From Streptomyces griseoruber (GTDB lineage Bacteria; Actinomycetota; Actinomycetes; Streptomycetales; Streptomycetaceae): 64,000 nt of DNA. The stretch is taken from contig NZ_KQ948763.1 in the NCBI RefSeq assembly GCF_001514205.1, positions 349,887 to 413,886 on the forward strand. The letters run 5' to 3'. The translations under genes and the position numbers were made by a program. Shown here in pieces: positions 29,348 through 40,865 of the stretch; within the stretch, counting starts at the first letter, position 1; each line of letters begins with the position of its first letter. Under the pieces are notes generated by a model. The model was not told the DNA's origin and ran no database searches. It saw only the letters and a program-made list of their open reading frames with translations.

Positions 29348-30594
29348 TCGCGCGCGTGCAGGGCCGCCGCGACCACCGTACGGCTCTGGTGCTCCACCTG
29401 GTGCTCGAGCGGCACCCAGCGGGCGCCGAAGCGCACGGCGAACGCGTCGCTCCACATCCCGACGAGCTGTTCCAGCCGCGGGGCGGCGTGGTCGTCGCTC
29501 TCCTGGAGCACCCGCCAGAGCATCGCCGCCGCCCTGAGCGGCAGCCGCCGGGCGAAGGCGTCCACACTGCCGACGTACGCCATCGTCGTGTCCGCGGGCG
29601 GGGTGTGGGTCCAGTCCGAGGCCAGGCCCGGCACCAGCTCCAGCCCCCACCGCGCCGCCCGCAGCAGCGGCCCGTCCACGCCCTCCAGACGCGGCAGCGC
29701 CTCGGTGAGCACCCGCTCCACCTCCCGCGCGTCCCGCAGCAGCCGCTCCGCGAGGCGCCGGATCGCCGCGGCCGGCGCGGGATGCGGCGCGGAGTCGTCC
29801 ACCAGGTCGCTCGCCCACATCGGCACCTCCACCACCGCCGTCAGACCGCCGTAGCGATGGGCGTGGTACCACGTGCTGTGCCGGGCGTCGTCCGGCATGC
29901 TCGGGTACGCCGCGCCCGCGTCGGCGTCCGGCATCACCCGCACCCCCGGCCCGGAGACCGGCCAGCCCGCCGCGTCCGAGGCGCCCGTCTCGACGGGGAT
30001 GTGCAACCGCGCCGCGGACTTCCCGAACGGCTCGGCGAGCCCCGGGATGTCCTTCGTCAGCTGCACCCAGCTGCCGCCCAGCTCGGTGCCGTGCAGGGTC
30101 ACCTGGAGGTAGGGCCGCAGCTCGTCGATGACCCGGGTCAGCGCACGTGTCTCGGGCGGCAGCCGGTCGGGCGGCAGCACGGCGGGCGACCACTCCGGCT
30201 GCTCGGGCCCCGCCGGCCGGAAGAACCCCAGGTGGTACTCCAGCAGGCTGCGCGGCGCGGGTGTGACATGCAGACTCGCCCCGTCCGGGTCCGCGCAGAG
30301 CAGGAAGTGCCAGGACGTGCCGTTGCGCAACTCCCGTTCGTGCAGCACCCGTTCGGCCAGGGACAGCAGGGTGGAGCCACCGGTGGGCTCATTGGCATGG
30401 GCACCCGCGACGACCAGCACCGCCCGCCGGGCGCGCCCGACCGACAGCAGATGCAGCGGACGGCCCGCGCGGGAGAGCCCCACCTGGCGCAGGGCGCACA
30501 GTCCGGGATGCCGCGCGGTCAGGGCCCGGGCATGGGTCGTCAGTTCGGTCACCGTGGGGTAGCGCAGCACCGGCAGGAGACTCACCCCCGTCAT
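29335..30594 (-). CDS. M14-family zinc carboxypeptidase-like protein, second paralogue
   Basis: 419 aa from ATG 30594 (TGVSLLPVLRYPTVTELTTHA). It is clearly paralogous to the protein at 27426-28826: same start (VLRYPTV.EL), zinc motif AHANEP and third ligand in TLHGTELGG, STWYHAHRYGGLTAVVEVPMW, and the same C-terminal helical region ending RWVPLEHQVEHQSRTVVAAALH. No signal peptide. An extension to 30627 is possible but lacks homology to the paralogue. The two copies face each other with the SSI gene in between. Sequence divergence suggests old duplication and perhaps different substrates. Confidence 0.82.
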   Translation of the reverse strand: MTGVSLLPVLRYPTVTELTTHARALTARHPGLCALRQVGLSRAGRPLHLLSVGRARRAVLVVAGAHANEPTGGSTLLSLAERVLHERELRNGTSWHFLLCADPDGASLHVTPAPRSLLEYHLGFFRPAGPEQPEWSPAVLPPDRLPPETRALTRVIDELRPYLQVTLHGTELGGSWVQLTKDIPGLAEPFGKSAARLHIPVETGASDAAGWPVSGPGVRVMPDADAGAAYPSMPDDARHSTWYHAHRYGGLTAVVEVPMWASDLVDDSAPHPAPAAAIRRLAERLLRDAREVERVLTEALPRLEGVDGPLLRAARWGLELVPGLASDWTHTPPADTTMAYVGSVDAFARRLPLRAAAMLWRVLQESDDHAAPRLEQLVGMWSDAFAVRFGARWVPLEHQVEHQSRTVVAAALHAREGAA

Positions 30595-30733
30595 GTCCGA
30601 CCGGCTTCGCTCTCCGCAGTACCCCACGGACTCGGTGAACTGTCAAGAATGCCCAGGGGAGGCCCCGGGAGGCTCCGGGGGGCGCCCGGAGGCACGCGCC
30701 GCCGTGCACGGCGAACAGCCGCGGCCGCCCGGC

Positions 30734-33076
30734 TCAGTCCGCGCGCTCCAGCAGCGCCACCGGCAGCTCGGCGAAGAGTTCCGCCACGCGCGCGTGCCCC
30801 TCGAACTCCCGCCCCGGCGCCAGGACGTCGGCCCACCGCCCCGGCGGCAGCGGCAGCCGCGTCTCCCGCCAGCCGCCCTCCTCCGCCAGCCGCAGCGACA
30901 GCCGGGTCACGGCCGTGACCGTCTCACCCGAGCGCGCGAACGCCAGACAGTGCTCCCCGGCCGGCCCCTCGGCGGTCAACGGCTCGTACGCCGCCGCGGT
31001 CCCGAAGGCACCGGGCCGGCGCCTGCGCAGCCGCAGCGCGGCCCGGGTCACCATCGCCTTGGGACCGCCTTCCTCGGGCGGGAACCGCACGGGGCGCCGG
31101 TTGTCCGGATCCACCAGGGCGCGGCAGTCGTTCTCGGCGCCCTGGTAGACGTCCGGCACCCCCGGCATCGTCAGATGCACCAGGGCCGTGCCGAGCACAT
31201 TGGCCCCGATGTGCGGCTGAAGCGCGCGGCGCAGCGCCGCCACCCGCTCCCCGGGCGCCCCGCACGGGCCCGCCGCGACGAACGCGGCCACCGCCTCCTC
31301 GTACGGCGGCTCCTGCTCGGTCCAGCTCGTGTACAGGCCCGCCTCGCGCACATGCTTCAGCAGCGCCTCCTGGACGCGCTCCGGGGCCGCCGGGCCGAGC
31401 CCGAACACCGTCTGCCAGGCCGCCCAGGCGAGCTGACCGTCCGGCACCTCCGCCTCCGCGCGCGTGACCTGCTCCAGGACCTCCGCCCAACGCTGCGGGC
31501 ACTCGGTGAGCACGGCCAGCGCGGCCCGTACGTCGGCGCTGCGCTTGGTGTCGTGCGTGGACACGACCGTCCCGGTCGCCGGCCAGTCGCGCTGCACGCG
31601 CGCGCAGTACGCGTGGAACTCCGCCGGGGACACCCCGGGGCGGCCCGGCTCGCCGCCCACCTCGTTCGCCGCGAGCAGCGGGACGTACCGGTAGAACGCC
31701 GTGTCCTCCACGGACTTGGCGCGCAGCGCGGACGCCGTCTGCGCGAACCGGGCCCGGAACTCCGCGCGCAGCGGCCCCCGGCCGCCGAGCACCAGCGCCC
31801 GCACCGCGTCGACGGCGCCCGCCTCCTCCGCCACCGTGAACGCCCCCCGGGCCTCCTCGGCCGCCTGCTCGGTGACCACGGCGGCCGCGTCGCCCGAGAC
31901 GTACGGCCGGTAGACCTCCATCCGGACCAGCAGCTCCTCCAGCGCCGTGCGCAGCGCCCAGGGCGCCCGGTCGCGCAGTACGGGATCCGGGGCGTCCGCG
32001 CAGATCCGGGAGGCGAGCCGGGTCAGCCGGTCCCGTTCGGCCGCCAGCTCGTGCGCCAGCACCCCGTACGCCGCCCGTCGCGCGGTCGCCGCCCAGTCGC
32101 CGCCCCGGTCCGTCTGCGGGGCCGCGAAGCGCCGGTACAGGCCCAGCAGCTCCCGGGCCCCCACGGGGTCCGTGAAGAGCCCGTCGACGCGGCGCAGGGC
32201 GTCGTAGCCGGTGGTGCCGGCGACCGGCCAGGACCGCGGCAGCCGCTCCCCGTCCGCGAGGATCTTCTCCACGACCGTCCAGCGGCCGCCGGTGGCCTCG
32301 TGCAGCCGCTCCAGATAGCCGTCGGGGTCGGCGAGCCCGTCCGGGTGGTCGATCCGCAGCCCGTCGAGGACGCCCTCGTGCAGCAGCCGCAGGACCGTGC
32401 CGTGGGTGGCCTCGAAGACCTCCGGATCCTCCACCCGCACCCCGATCAGCTCCGAGATGCTGAAGAACCGCCGGTAGTTCAGCTCGGTGCGGGCCAGCCG
32501 CCACCACACCGGCCGGTACCACTGGGCGTCCAGCAGCTGCGGCAGCGGCAGCTCCGCGGTGCCCTCGCGGAGCGGCAGGACGTGGTCGTAGTAGCGCAGC
32601 ACCCCGCCGTCGACCCGCAGCCGCTCCAGCTCCGCGCCGACCGGGTGCCCGAGGACCGGGAGCAGCATCCGGCCGCCGCCCGCCTCCCAGTCGATGTCGA
32701 ACCAGCGCGCGTACGGCGACCCGGGGCCCTCCCGCAGCACCTCCCACAGGGCGCGGTTGTGGCGCGGGACCATCGCCATGTGGTTCGGCACGATGTCCGC
32801 GACCAGCCCGAGCCCGTGCTCGCGCGCGGTGGCCGCCAGCGCCCGCAGCCCCTCCTCGCCGCCCAGCTCCTCGCGCACGCGCGCGTGGTCCACCACGTCA
32901 TAGCCGTGCGGGGATCCCGGTACGGCCTCCAGGACCGGCGAGAGGTGCAGATGCGACACACCGAGCGAGGCCAGGTACGGCACGGCGGCCGCCGCGGCGG
33001 CGAACGGGAACGCGGGCTGGAGCTGGAGCCGGTAGGTGGCCGTGGGCGTGACGGGAGCGGGGCGCGCAGGGGTCAT
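30734..33076 (-). CDS. treY: Malto-oligosyltrehalose synthase TreY
   Basis: 780-aa GH13 isomerase that converts the reducing-end maltose of glucans into trehalose, the step before TreZ. N-terminus TATYRLQLQPAFPFAAAAAAVPYLASLGVSHLHLSPVL is the TreY signature. Catalytic regions: DIVPNHMAM, LDGLRIDHPDGLADP (nucleophile Asp), VVEKIL (acid/base Glu) and STHDTKRSADVR. The C-terminal part includes MPGVPDVYQGAENDCRALVDPDNRRPV. Starts 65 bp after the glgX stop on the same strand, so the two are probably one transcript. Length is normal. Confidence 0.96.
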   Translation of the reverse strand: MTPARPAPVTPTATYRLQLQPAFPFAAAAAAVPYLASLGVSHLHLSPVLEAVPGSPHGYDVVDHARVREELGGEEGLRALAATAREHGLGLVADIVPNHMAMVPRHNRALWEVLREGPGSPYARWFDIDWEAGGGRMLLPVLGHPVGAELERLRVDGGVLRYYDHVLPLREGTAELPLPQLLDAQWYRPVWWRLARTELNYRRFFSISELIGVRVEDPEVFEATHGTVLRLLHEGVLDGLRIDHPDGLADPDGYLERLHEATGGRWTVVEKILADGERLPRSWPVAGTTGYDALRRVDGLFTDPVGARELLGLYRRFAAPQTDRGGDWAATARRAAYGVLAHELAAERDRLTRLASRICADAPDPVLRDRAPWALRTALEELLVRMEVYRPYVSGDAAAVVTEQAAEEARGAFTVAEEAGAVDAVRALVLGGRGPLRAEFRARFAQTASALRAKSVEDTAFYRYVPLLAANEVGGEPGRPGVSPAEFHAYCARVQRDWPATGTVVSTHDTKRSADVRAALAVLTECPQRWAEVLEQVTRAEAEVPDGQLAWAAWQTVFGLGPAAPERVQEALLKHVREAGLYTSWTEQEPPYEEAVAAFVAAGPCGAPGERVAALRRALQPHIGANVLGTALVHLTMPGVPDVYQGAENDCRALVDPDNRRPVRFPPEEGGPKAMVTRAALRLRRRRPGAFGTAAAYEPLTAEGPAGEHCLAFARSGETVTAVTRLSLRLAEEGGWRETRLPLPPGRWADVLAPGREFEGHARVAELFAELPVALLERAD

Positions 33077-33141
33077 GGAGACCTACGTACCCGCCCCGCC
33101 CGCTTTCCTGTCACCGGGGTCGCCGGGGTCACCGGCCGGGC

Positions 33142-35250
<2,109 letters not shown>

Positions 35251-35360
35251 GAACCGACTCTTTCAGGTGTGCCGCCGAGCCGGGGGCGCCTTGGCGCCCG
35301 AGTCTCGCGGAAACTGATGGAACCGCCTTCGACTTACTGCCCTCTTACCTGTCGACCGGT

Positions 35361-35387
35361 GCATACGCCGGCATACGGCGTATGCCG
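35361..35387. promoter_or_regulatory. Inverted-repeat operator candidate upstream of glgX and amine oxidase genes
   Basis: CGGCATAC, three bases, GTATGCCG (35369-35387), preceded by a third half-site GCATACGCC (35361-35369). It lies about 110 bp before glgX and 55 bp before the plus-strand gene. The binding protein is unknown. Confidence 0.45.
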
Positions 35388-35442
35388 CATTCAGTGGGGC
35401 AGACAGACGTACTCCCGGCAGCAGGGGGAGTAGGGGGCAATT

Positions 35443-36255
35443 GTGCGCACGACAGTGCGCCGCCACCTGGGCAAGGTGGTGGCGGGTACGGCCATCGCAG
35501 TGGCTTCGACAGCCGTGATGGTCGCGATCACCCTGCCGGGCACGGCGGGGGCGGACGACAAGACAGGCGGCGGGACCGGGCAGGGCACCGGGCAGGCGGC
35601 GGCCGCGGGCGACAGCGGCGCGGTGCCGCCGGGCGTCGTCCAGGCCGCGCCGGACGAGGGCGAGAAGGGCAAGGGCAGCGACCCGCTCACGGACGACGAG
35701 ATGAAGCGGGCCGAGCAGGTCGCGCTCAGCCGGCAGGCGTTCAACGCCGCACAGAACGTCGAGGGCGGGCGCGGCCCGCAGCGCCTCGGCGTGGAGCTCG
35801 CCGAGCCCGACGCCGACGAACTCGACGACCCGGACGCGCCCCGGCGCGCCGACGTCACGTTCTACGACTACAAGACCGACACGGTCGTCACCAGGACCGT
35901 CAACCTCGACACCGGCAAGGTGGAGAACACCGGCACCCAGCGCGGCGTCCAGCCGCCGCTGAGCGCCGACGAGCAGAACGAGGCGGCGCGGGTGCTCATC
36001 GCCGACCCGCTCGGCGCCGGCCTGAAGGCCGACTACAAGGACGCCACCGGCAAGGAGCTCACCTCCCCGGACCAGCTGGAGCTCTCCAGCATGATCTACC
36101 ACTCGGTGCCGGGCGCCCAGCCGGCCGCACTCGACACATGCGGCGAGCACCGCTGCGTACGGCTGCTGCCGAAGGTGAAGAACGGTCCCTGGATCGACGC
36201 CCGGTCCCTGGTGATCGACCTCAGCGCCGGCAAGGTCACCAAGCTCAACGGCTGA
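35443..36255 (+). CDS. Secreted protein resembling copper amine oxidase N-domain
   Basis: 270-aa exported protein. Arg-rich signal (MRTTVRRHLGKVVAGTAIAVA, then hydrophobic, cleavage ~37), a Gly/Gln-rich linker, then a domain (~85-215) with LTDDEMKRAEQVAL, VTFYDYKTDTVVTRTVNLDTGKV and GVQPPLSADEQNEAARVLIADP, the pattern of the N2/N3 domains that precede the catalytic domain in copper amine oxidases. A C-terminal part has two Cys (DTCGEHRCVRLL). The catalytic domain itself is encoded by the next gene, 58 bp on, so the pair looks like an oxidase divided over two polypeptides. GTG 35443 follows GTAGGGGG. Confidence 0.72.
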   Translation: MRTTVRRHLGKVVAGTAIAVASTAVMVAITLPGTAGADDKTGGGTGQGTGQAAAAGDSGAVPPGVVQAAPDEGEKGKGSDPLTDDEMKRAEQVALSRQAFNAAQNVEGGRGPQRLGVELAEPDADELDDPDAPRRADVTFYDYKTDTVVTRTVNLDTGKVENTGTQRGVQPPLSADEQNEAARVLIADPLGAGLKADYKDATGKELTSPDQLELSSMIYHSVPGAQPAALDTCGEHRCVRLLPKVKNGPWIDARSLVIDLSAGKVTKLNG

Positions 36256-36313
36256 CACGGCCCGCATCTCCACCTTTCCCACCCGTCACCTCCTGTCAGG
36301 GAGTCATGTCCTC

Positions 36314-37633
36314 ATGCGCGTCACCAGAATGAGCCGTACCCAGAAGGGGGCGGCCTTCGGCCTGTCCCTGGCCGCGCTGGCCGCCGGCGCGACCGCCGGG
36401 GCCGGTCCCGCCGTCGCCCAGCCGAAGGCCGCCCCCGCGGCGGCGGCAGCCGCCGACTGCAGCGCCGCCTACCGCATCGAACAGAAGCTCTCCACCGGCA
36501 CCACCTGGCGCATGTGCTGGCGCTACGAGGCCAAGTCCGGGCTCGTCCTGGAGAAGGTCTCCTACCAGCCGCCCGGCGAGCCCAAGCCGATCCGGGTCCT
36601 CAACAGCGCCAAGATCGCCCAGATCCATGTGCCCTACGACGACGGCAAGAACGAGTACAACGACGTCACCGACTACAACTTCGGCTCCGGGCTGGTCAAT
36701 CTGAAGCCCGCCGAGTGCCCCGGCGGCACCATCAAGACCATCAAGGTCCCGGAGACCGCCCCGGCCGACTCGAACGTCAAGGGCATGTGCACCACGACCC
36801 GTTCGCGCGGCCACGCCTACCGCATGCAGGCCGACAACAACAAGGTCTACCAGGCCCAGGGCAAGGACCTGCTGATCTACACGGTCAACAAGGTCGGCTG
36901 GTACGAGTACATGACCGAGTGGCGCTTCTCCGACGACGGCACCGTCAACATGAACGTCGGCGCCACCGGCAGCCTCTCGCCCTTCGACTACGACGCCGGT
37001 GACGGCCGCGGCTGGCCGATAGGCAAGGGCGCCCAGGCCAAGGCCACCAGCCACAGCCACAACGTCTTCTGGCGGCTGGACTTCGGCCTCGACGGCTCCT
37101 CCGCCAACAAGATCGAGCAGTACGACTCGAAGGTCAGCGCACCCGCGAGCGGCCAGCAGGGCCCGACCAACAAGACCACCCGCACGGCCGTCACCAAGGA
37201 ACTCGCGGGCGACGCCAAGAACATGCGCTGGTGGCGCGTGGTCAGCGCCACCGGCAAGAACAAGGACGGGCACGCGCGCAGCTACGAACTCGTCCCCGGC
37301 GCCACCACCAAGTACTCGGGACGCGGCTTCACCCAGCACGACGTCTACTTCACCGAGTACAACAAGTGCGAGAAGTATGCCAGCAACAACCCCCTCAACT
37401 GCGGTACGGGACACCCGAAGACCGTCGACAAGTGGGTGAACGGGCAGACCCTCAAGCACCCCGTGGTCTGGGTGAACGTGGGCTTCCACCACATCGCCCG
37501 CGACGAGGACCAGCAGCCCATGCCGGTCCACTGGCAGGGCTTCTCCATCGCCCCCCGGGACGTCACGGCCATGAATCCGCTCACACCGTCCGCGCTCAAG
37601 GACGAGAACGGCATCCCCCGTAACGGCGGTTGA
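36314..37633 (+). CDS. Copper amine oxidase catalytic-domain protein, secreted
   Basis: 439-aa exported protein with the copper amine oxidase catalytic fold but none of its N-terminal domains. Signal peptide ~1-35. Copper ligands: His247 and His249 (SHSHNVFWRLDFGLDG) and a third His at ~393 (FHHIARDEDQQPMP, matching the HxxRxED...MP motif). The topaquinone site TVxNYD/E reads VGWYEY, keeping Tyr197 but with Trp in place of the preceding Asn, so cofactor formation may be altered. Several Cys are also present. It probably forms a complex with the product of the preceding gene; activity is uncertain. Confidence 0.8.
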   Translation: MRVTRMSRTQKGAAFGLSLAALAAGATAGAGPAVAQPKAAPAAAAAADCSAAYRIEQKLSTGTTWRMCWRYEAKSGLVLEKVSYQPPGEPKPIRVLNSAKIAQIHVPYDDGKNEYNDVTDYNFGSGLVNLKPAECPGGTIKTIKVPETAPADSNVKGMCTTTRSRGHAYRMQADNNKVYQAQGKDLLIYTVNKVGWYEYMTEWRFSDDGTVNMNVGATGSLSPFDYDAGDGRGWPIGKGAQAKATSHSHNVFWRLDFGLDGSSANKIEQYDSKVSAPASGQQGPTNKTTRTAVTKELAGDAKNMRWWRVVSATGKNKDGHARSYELVPGATTKYSGRGFTQHDVYFTEYNKCEKYASNNPLNCGTGHPKTVDKWVNGQTLKHPVVWVNVGFHHIARDEDQQPMPVHWQGFSIAPRDVTAMNPLTPSALKDENGIPRNGG

Positions 37634-37735
37634 GAAACGACCTGCCCATCCGGCTGCACCGCCGACCGGTCCCGGAGTACCCTTCCTTGATCGTTGAGAC
37701 GGGGAGAGCTCGGGGGAGCGGAAGGCGGTGCTTGG

Positions 37736-38974
37736 GTGGGCTCGGGAGGGCTGGAGCTGCCCCCTGGTGACGAGGGTCACGAGGGGAACTCCACAGACGT
37801 CCCGCCCGGAACGGTGTCCCTGGCCCGGCCGATGGAGACCAACGCCATCGGCCCGGAGCTGGACTGGGACGCCGACGCCTGGCGCGAGGTGCGCACCCGC
37901 GCCCAGCGGGCCGGCCGGGCCTACATATGGCTGAACCTCGTCGAACAGCGGCTGCGCGCCGTGGTGGCCGCCGTGCTGCGGCCCATCTACGAACCCGTCC
38001 ACGGCGACGAGTGGGTGGTCGCCGCGGCGGGCCCCGCCGGCCAGGAATGGGTGCAGCGGGCCGTCGCGGTCCGTGAAGTCAGCCGGCGCAAGGGCTACTT
38101 GCTCGACCCGGCCGACGACAATGTCATCTCCTTCCTGACGTTGCCGCAGCTGCGCGAGCTGATGGTCCAGCACTGGCCGTGCTTCGAGCCCTACCTCGAC
38201 GACCGGCGGGACGTCGAACTCGCCCTGGACGAGCTGGAGGTGACCCGCAATGTCGTCTCCCGCAACCGGGCGCTCTCCGAGGCGGTCCTGGGCCAGGCCG
38301 AGCGGGCCTCGGCGCGGCTCCTGGAGATGCTCGGCACCGGCGGCGACGTGCCGTCCGCACGCCGGCTGCCCGTGGACGCGGTCGAGGACCTCGTCGGCGA
38401 CCGGTACGCGGACGTGGTGGCCGTCCACCCCGACCGGGTCCGGCTGCTGCGGCAGTTCCCCGCCGAGGACATCTTCGACGGCTCACGCCGTATCGACGGC
38501 ATCGGTATCGGCCTCAACCTGCTGGTGCAGAACTTCTCCGGCCGCCGTCTGGTCCGGCTCGCCGAGGAGGGGGCCCGCATCCGGCTGCTCTTCCTCAACC
38601 CGGCCTCCAGCGCGGTCAAGCGCCGCGAACGCGAACTCGGGATGAAACGGGGCGAACTCAGCCGCTCGGTGGAGATGAACATCCTCCATATGCGGCGCGT
38701 CCGCTCCCGGCTGCGCGACCCGGGCGCCTTCCAGATCCAGGTGTACGACGAGACGCCCCGCTTCACCGCCTACCTCGTGGACGGCGACGGCACCGACGGC
38801 GTCGCGGTCGTCCAGTCCTATCTGCGGCGCATGCGCGGCATGGAGGCACCGGTGCTGGTGCTGCGCGGCGGCAACCGGGTGGTCAAGCCGGGCGAGAGGG
38901 ACGAAGGGGGCCTTTTCGCGGCATACCGCGAGGAGTTCGAACTGGCCTGGGCGGATTCACGGCCTGTGTCCTGA
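37736..38974 (+). CDS. SAV2148-type HEPN-domain protein
   Basis: 412-aa cytoplasmic protein of a conserved Streptomyces family named after SAV2148, with a HEPN-like helical region; function unknown. GTG 37736 chosen: GGAAGG upstream and the start is close to the conserved LSWDADAWREVRTRAQRAGRAYIWLNLVEQRLRAVV-type segment (RAYIWLNLVEQRLR at ~65-80). The middle (~115-185) is helical and charged; the C-terminal half (~250-400) has RLVRLAEEGARIRLLFLNPASSAVKRRE, reminiscent of a phospholipase-D-like or ligand-binding fold. No transmembrane segment. Stands alone between the amine oxidase and exonuclease genes. HEPN members are often RNases, but no R-x4-6-H motif was verified. Confidence 0.68.
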   Translation: MGSGGLELPPGDEGHEGNSTDVPPGTVSLARPMETNAIGPELDWDADAWREVRTRAQRAGRAYIWLNLVEQRLRAVVAAVLRPIYEPVHGDEWVVAAAGPAGQEWVQRAVAVREVSRRKGYLLDPADDNVISFLTLPQLRELMVQHWPCFEPYLDDRRDVELALDELEVTRNVVSRNRALSEAVLGQAERASARLLEMLGTGGDVPSARRLPVDAVEDLVGDRYADVVAVHPDRVRLLRQFPAEDIFDGSRRIDGIGIGLNLLVQNFSGRRLVRLAEEGARIRLLFLNPASSAVKRRERELGMKRGELSRSVEMNILHMRRVRSRLRDPGAFQIQVYDETPRFTAYLVDGDGTDGVAVVQSYLRRMRGMEAPVLVLRGGNRVVKPGERDEGGLFAAYREEFELAWADSRPVS

Positions 38975-39082
38975 ATCGTCCGACGGTCCGGGGCGGAAAG
39001 CGGAACGCGGTCCTCTGATTGTCAGTGCCCCGTGCGAAGGTGGAGACCACTGGGGGAAGCACCACCAAGAAGGGGGGCCACC

Positions 39083-39808
39083 ATGGCCTGGTACCGGGAG
39101 CTGCTCGTCGGCTTCGACCTGGAGACGACCGGGACGGATCCGCGCGAGGCGCGCATCGTCACGGGCGCCGTGATCGAGGTCAGGGACGGACTGGTCCTCG
39201 GGCGCCGGGAATGGCTGGCGGACCCGGGAGTGGAGATCCCGGCGGACGCCGTCGCGGTGCACGGGATCAGCAATGAGCGGGCCGCCGCCGAGGGCAGCCC
39301 CGCCGACCGCGTCGCGGACGCCCTCGCCGAGGTGTTGACGGGATACTGGCGCACCGGCGTCCCGGTCGTCGCCTACAACGCCGCCTTCGACCTGACCCTG
39401 CTCTCCGCCGAACTGCGCCGCCATCACCTGCCCTCGCTCCAGGACCGCCTGGGCGGCCGGGAGCCGGCGCCGGTCGTCGACCCGTACACCATCGACCGCT
39501 GGGCCGACCGCTACCGCCGTGGCAAGCGCAACCTCGAAGCGGTCTGCGCGGAGTACGGCGTCACGCTCGACTCCGCCCACGACGCCTCCGCGGACGCCCT
39601 CGCCGCCGCCCGGCTGGCCTGCGCGATAGCCGTCCGCCACCCCAAGGTCGGCGCCCTCGGCCCGGCGGAGCTGCATCGCCGCCAGATCGAGTGGTATGCC
39701 GAATGGGCGGCGGACTTCCAGAACTTCCTGCGCCGCAAGGGCGAGACGGACGCGGTGGTGGACGGGGCCTGGCCGCTGCGGGAGCCGGCGGACAGCCCCG
39801 CCGGCTAG
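39083..39808 (+). CDS. DnaQ-like 3'-5' exonuclease
   Basis: 241-aa DEDDh-family exonuclease, similar to the epsilon proofreading subunit and RNase T. Exo I FDLETTG (Asp12, Glu14), exo II YNAAFDLTLL (catalytic Asp), exo III DSAHDASADALAAARL (His and Asp). ATG 39083 follows AAGGGGGG. The C-terminal ~60 residues are an extra helical tail (LHRRQIEWYAEWAADFQNFLRRKG). It is likely cytoplasmic and involved in DNA or RNA 3'-end processing; a housekeeping replicative role is less likely given the context. Confidence 0.88.
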   Translation: MAWYRELLVGFDLETTGTDPREARIVTGAVIEVRDGLVLGRREWLADPGVEIPADAVAVHGISNERAAAEGSPADRVADALAEVLTGYWRTGVPVVAYNAAFDLTLLSAELRRHHLPSLQDRLGGREPAPVVDPYTIDRWADRYRRGKRNLEAVCAEYGVTLDSAHDASADALAAARLACAIAVRHPKVGALGPAELHRRQIEWYAEWAADFQNFLRRKGETDAVVDGAWPLREPADSPAG

Positions 39809-39821
39809 GCCCTGTCGCCGC

Positions 39822-40685
39822 TCAGAAGGCGTACCAGCGCACCGCCGCGTCCCCGTCCCGCAGTGACGCCACCCTGCGCTCGAACTCCGTCAGCGCCTTG
39901 GGGTTGGCGGGCGCGTGCTGGGCGACCCAGGCGCAGCTCGCCGTCTCCCGGGCGCCGCGCAGCACCGCACAGCCCTCCCACTCCCGTACGTCCCAGCCGT
40001 AGGCCCCGGTGAAGGCGTCGTAGGCGTCGGCGGGCAGGCCGTAGCGGTCGCGGGAGAGGGCCATCACCACGAGATCGTGCTCCCGCAGATCCGCCGAGAC
40101 GGTCTCCAGGTCGACCAGGACCGGGCCGTCGGGGCCGATGTGCACATTGCGCGGCAGCGCGTCGCCGTGGATCGGGCCCGGCGGCAGGTGGGGGACCAGT
40201 GCGGCGGCGGCCGCCGCGAAGCCGTCACGGCGCTCGCGCAGATACGCCGCGTCCGCCGGGTCGATCGCGTCACCGGCGAGCCGCAGCCAGCGCTCCACCC
40301 CCGACAGCAGATCCCGGGCCGGCAGACCGAAGGAGGGGGTGGGCAGGGCGTGCACCAAACACAACAGTTCGGCCAGATCCCGTGGCTCGGCGGGGCGTAC
40401 GGCATCGGGCAGCCGGTGCCACACCGTCACCGGATGCCCCTCCACCAGCAGTGGCTCCGCCCCGGCCGCCCGTACGGCGGGGACGCCGGCCTCCGCCAGC
40501 CAGGCGGCGATGTCCAGCTCGCGCCGCGCCCGGTCCAGGAGTTCGGCGTCCCGGCCCACCTTCACCACCAGGTCACCGGCGGCGAACACCGCGTTCTCCC
40601 CCAGGGCGAGGAGCCGCGCGTTCCGCGCCGGACCGGGCAGCACCCCCGCCCCGGCCAGTACGTCCCGCGCCCTTGCCTCGTCCAT
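39822..40685 (-). CDS. Aminoglycoside phosphotransferase-family kinase
   Basis: 287-aa kinase-fold protein with an intact active site: PIHGDALPRNVHI (HGDxxxxN) and VLVDLETVS (metal Asp). N-lobe nucleotide binding includes DLVVKVGRDAELLDRARREL (Lys of VVK). Typical of the large APH/choline/fructosamine kinase-like family; substrate cannot be assigned and resistance should not be inferred. It is convergent with the exonuclease gene (13-bp gap). The contrast with the degenerate homologue at 23799-24731 is useful. Confidence 0.86.
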   Translation of the reverse strand: MDEARARDVLAGAGVLPGPARNARLLALGENAVFAAGDLVVKVGRDAELLDRARRELDIAAWLAEAGVPAVRAAGAEPLLVEGHPVTVWHRLPDAVRPAEPRDLAELLCLVHALPTPSFGLPARDLLSGVERWLRLAGDAIDPADAAYLRERRDGFAAAAAALVPHLPPGPIHGDALPRNVHIGPDGPVLVDLETVSADLREHDLVVMALSRDRYGLPADAYDAFTGAYGWDVREWEGCAVLRGARETASCAWVAQHAPANPKALTEFERRVASLRDGDAAVRWYAF

Positions 40686-40865
40686 CGTCCGCCTCCGTGT
40701 CCTCGGTCGATCCCGGCCAGTCTCGCATTCCCACAGGTGAGGCCCTTGAGGAGATGCCGGACCTCGTCATGGTCGTCGGGCAGGGGTGGGTGACCGGAAC
40801 GAACAGCGAGCGTGAGGGGGGGGTGGGGGCGGCAGCGGTGAAGAGGGCCGGCGGAGTGGGACCGA

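Noticed and set aside
36296..38428. Minus-strand open frame of 710 codons
   Set aside because: Antisense to the amine oxidase and HEPN-type genes; Gly/Val/Leu-rich with no motif.
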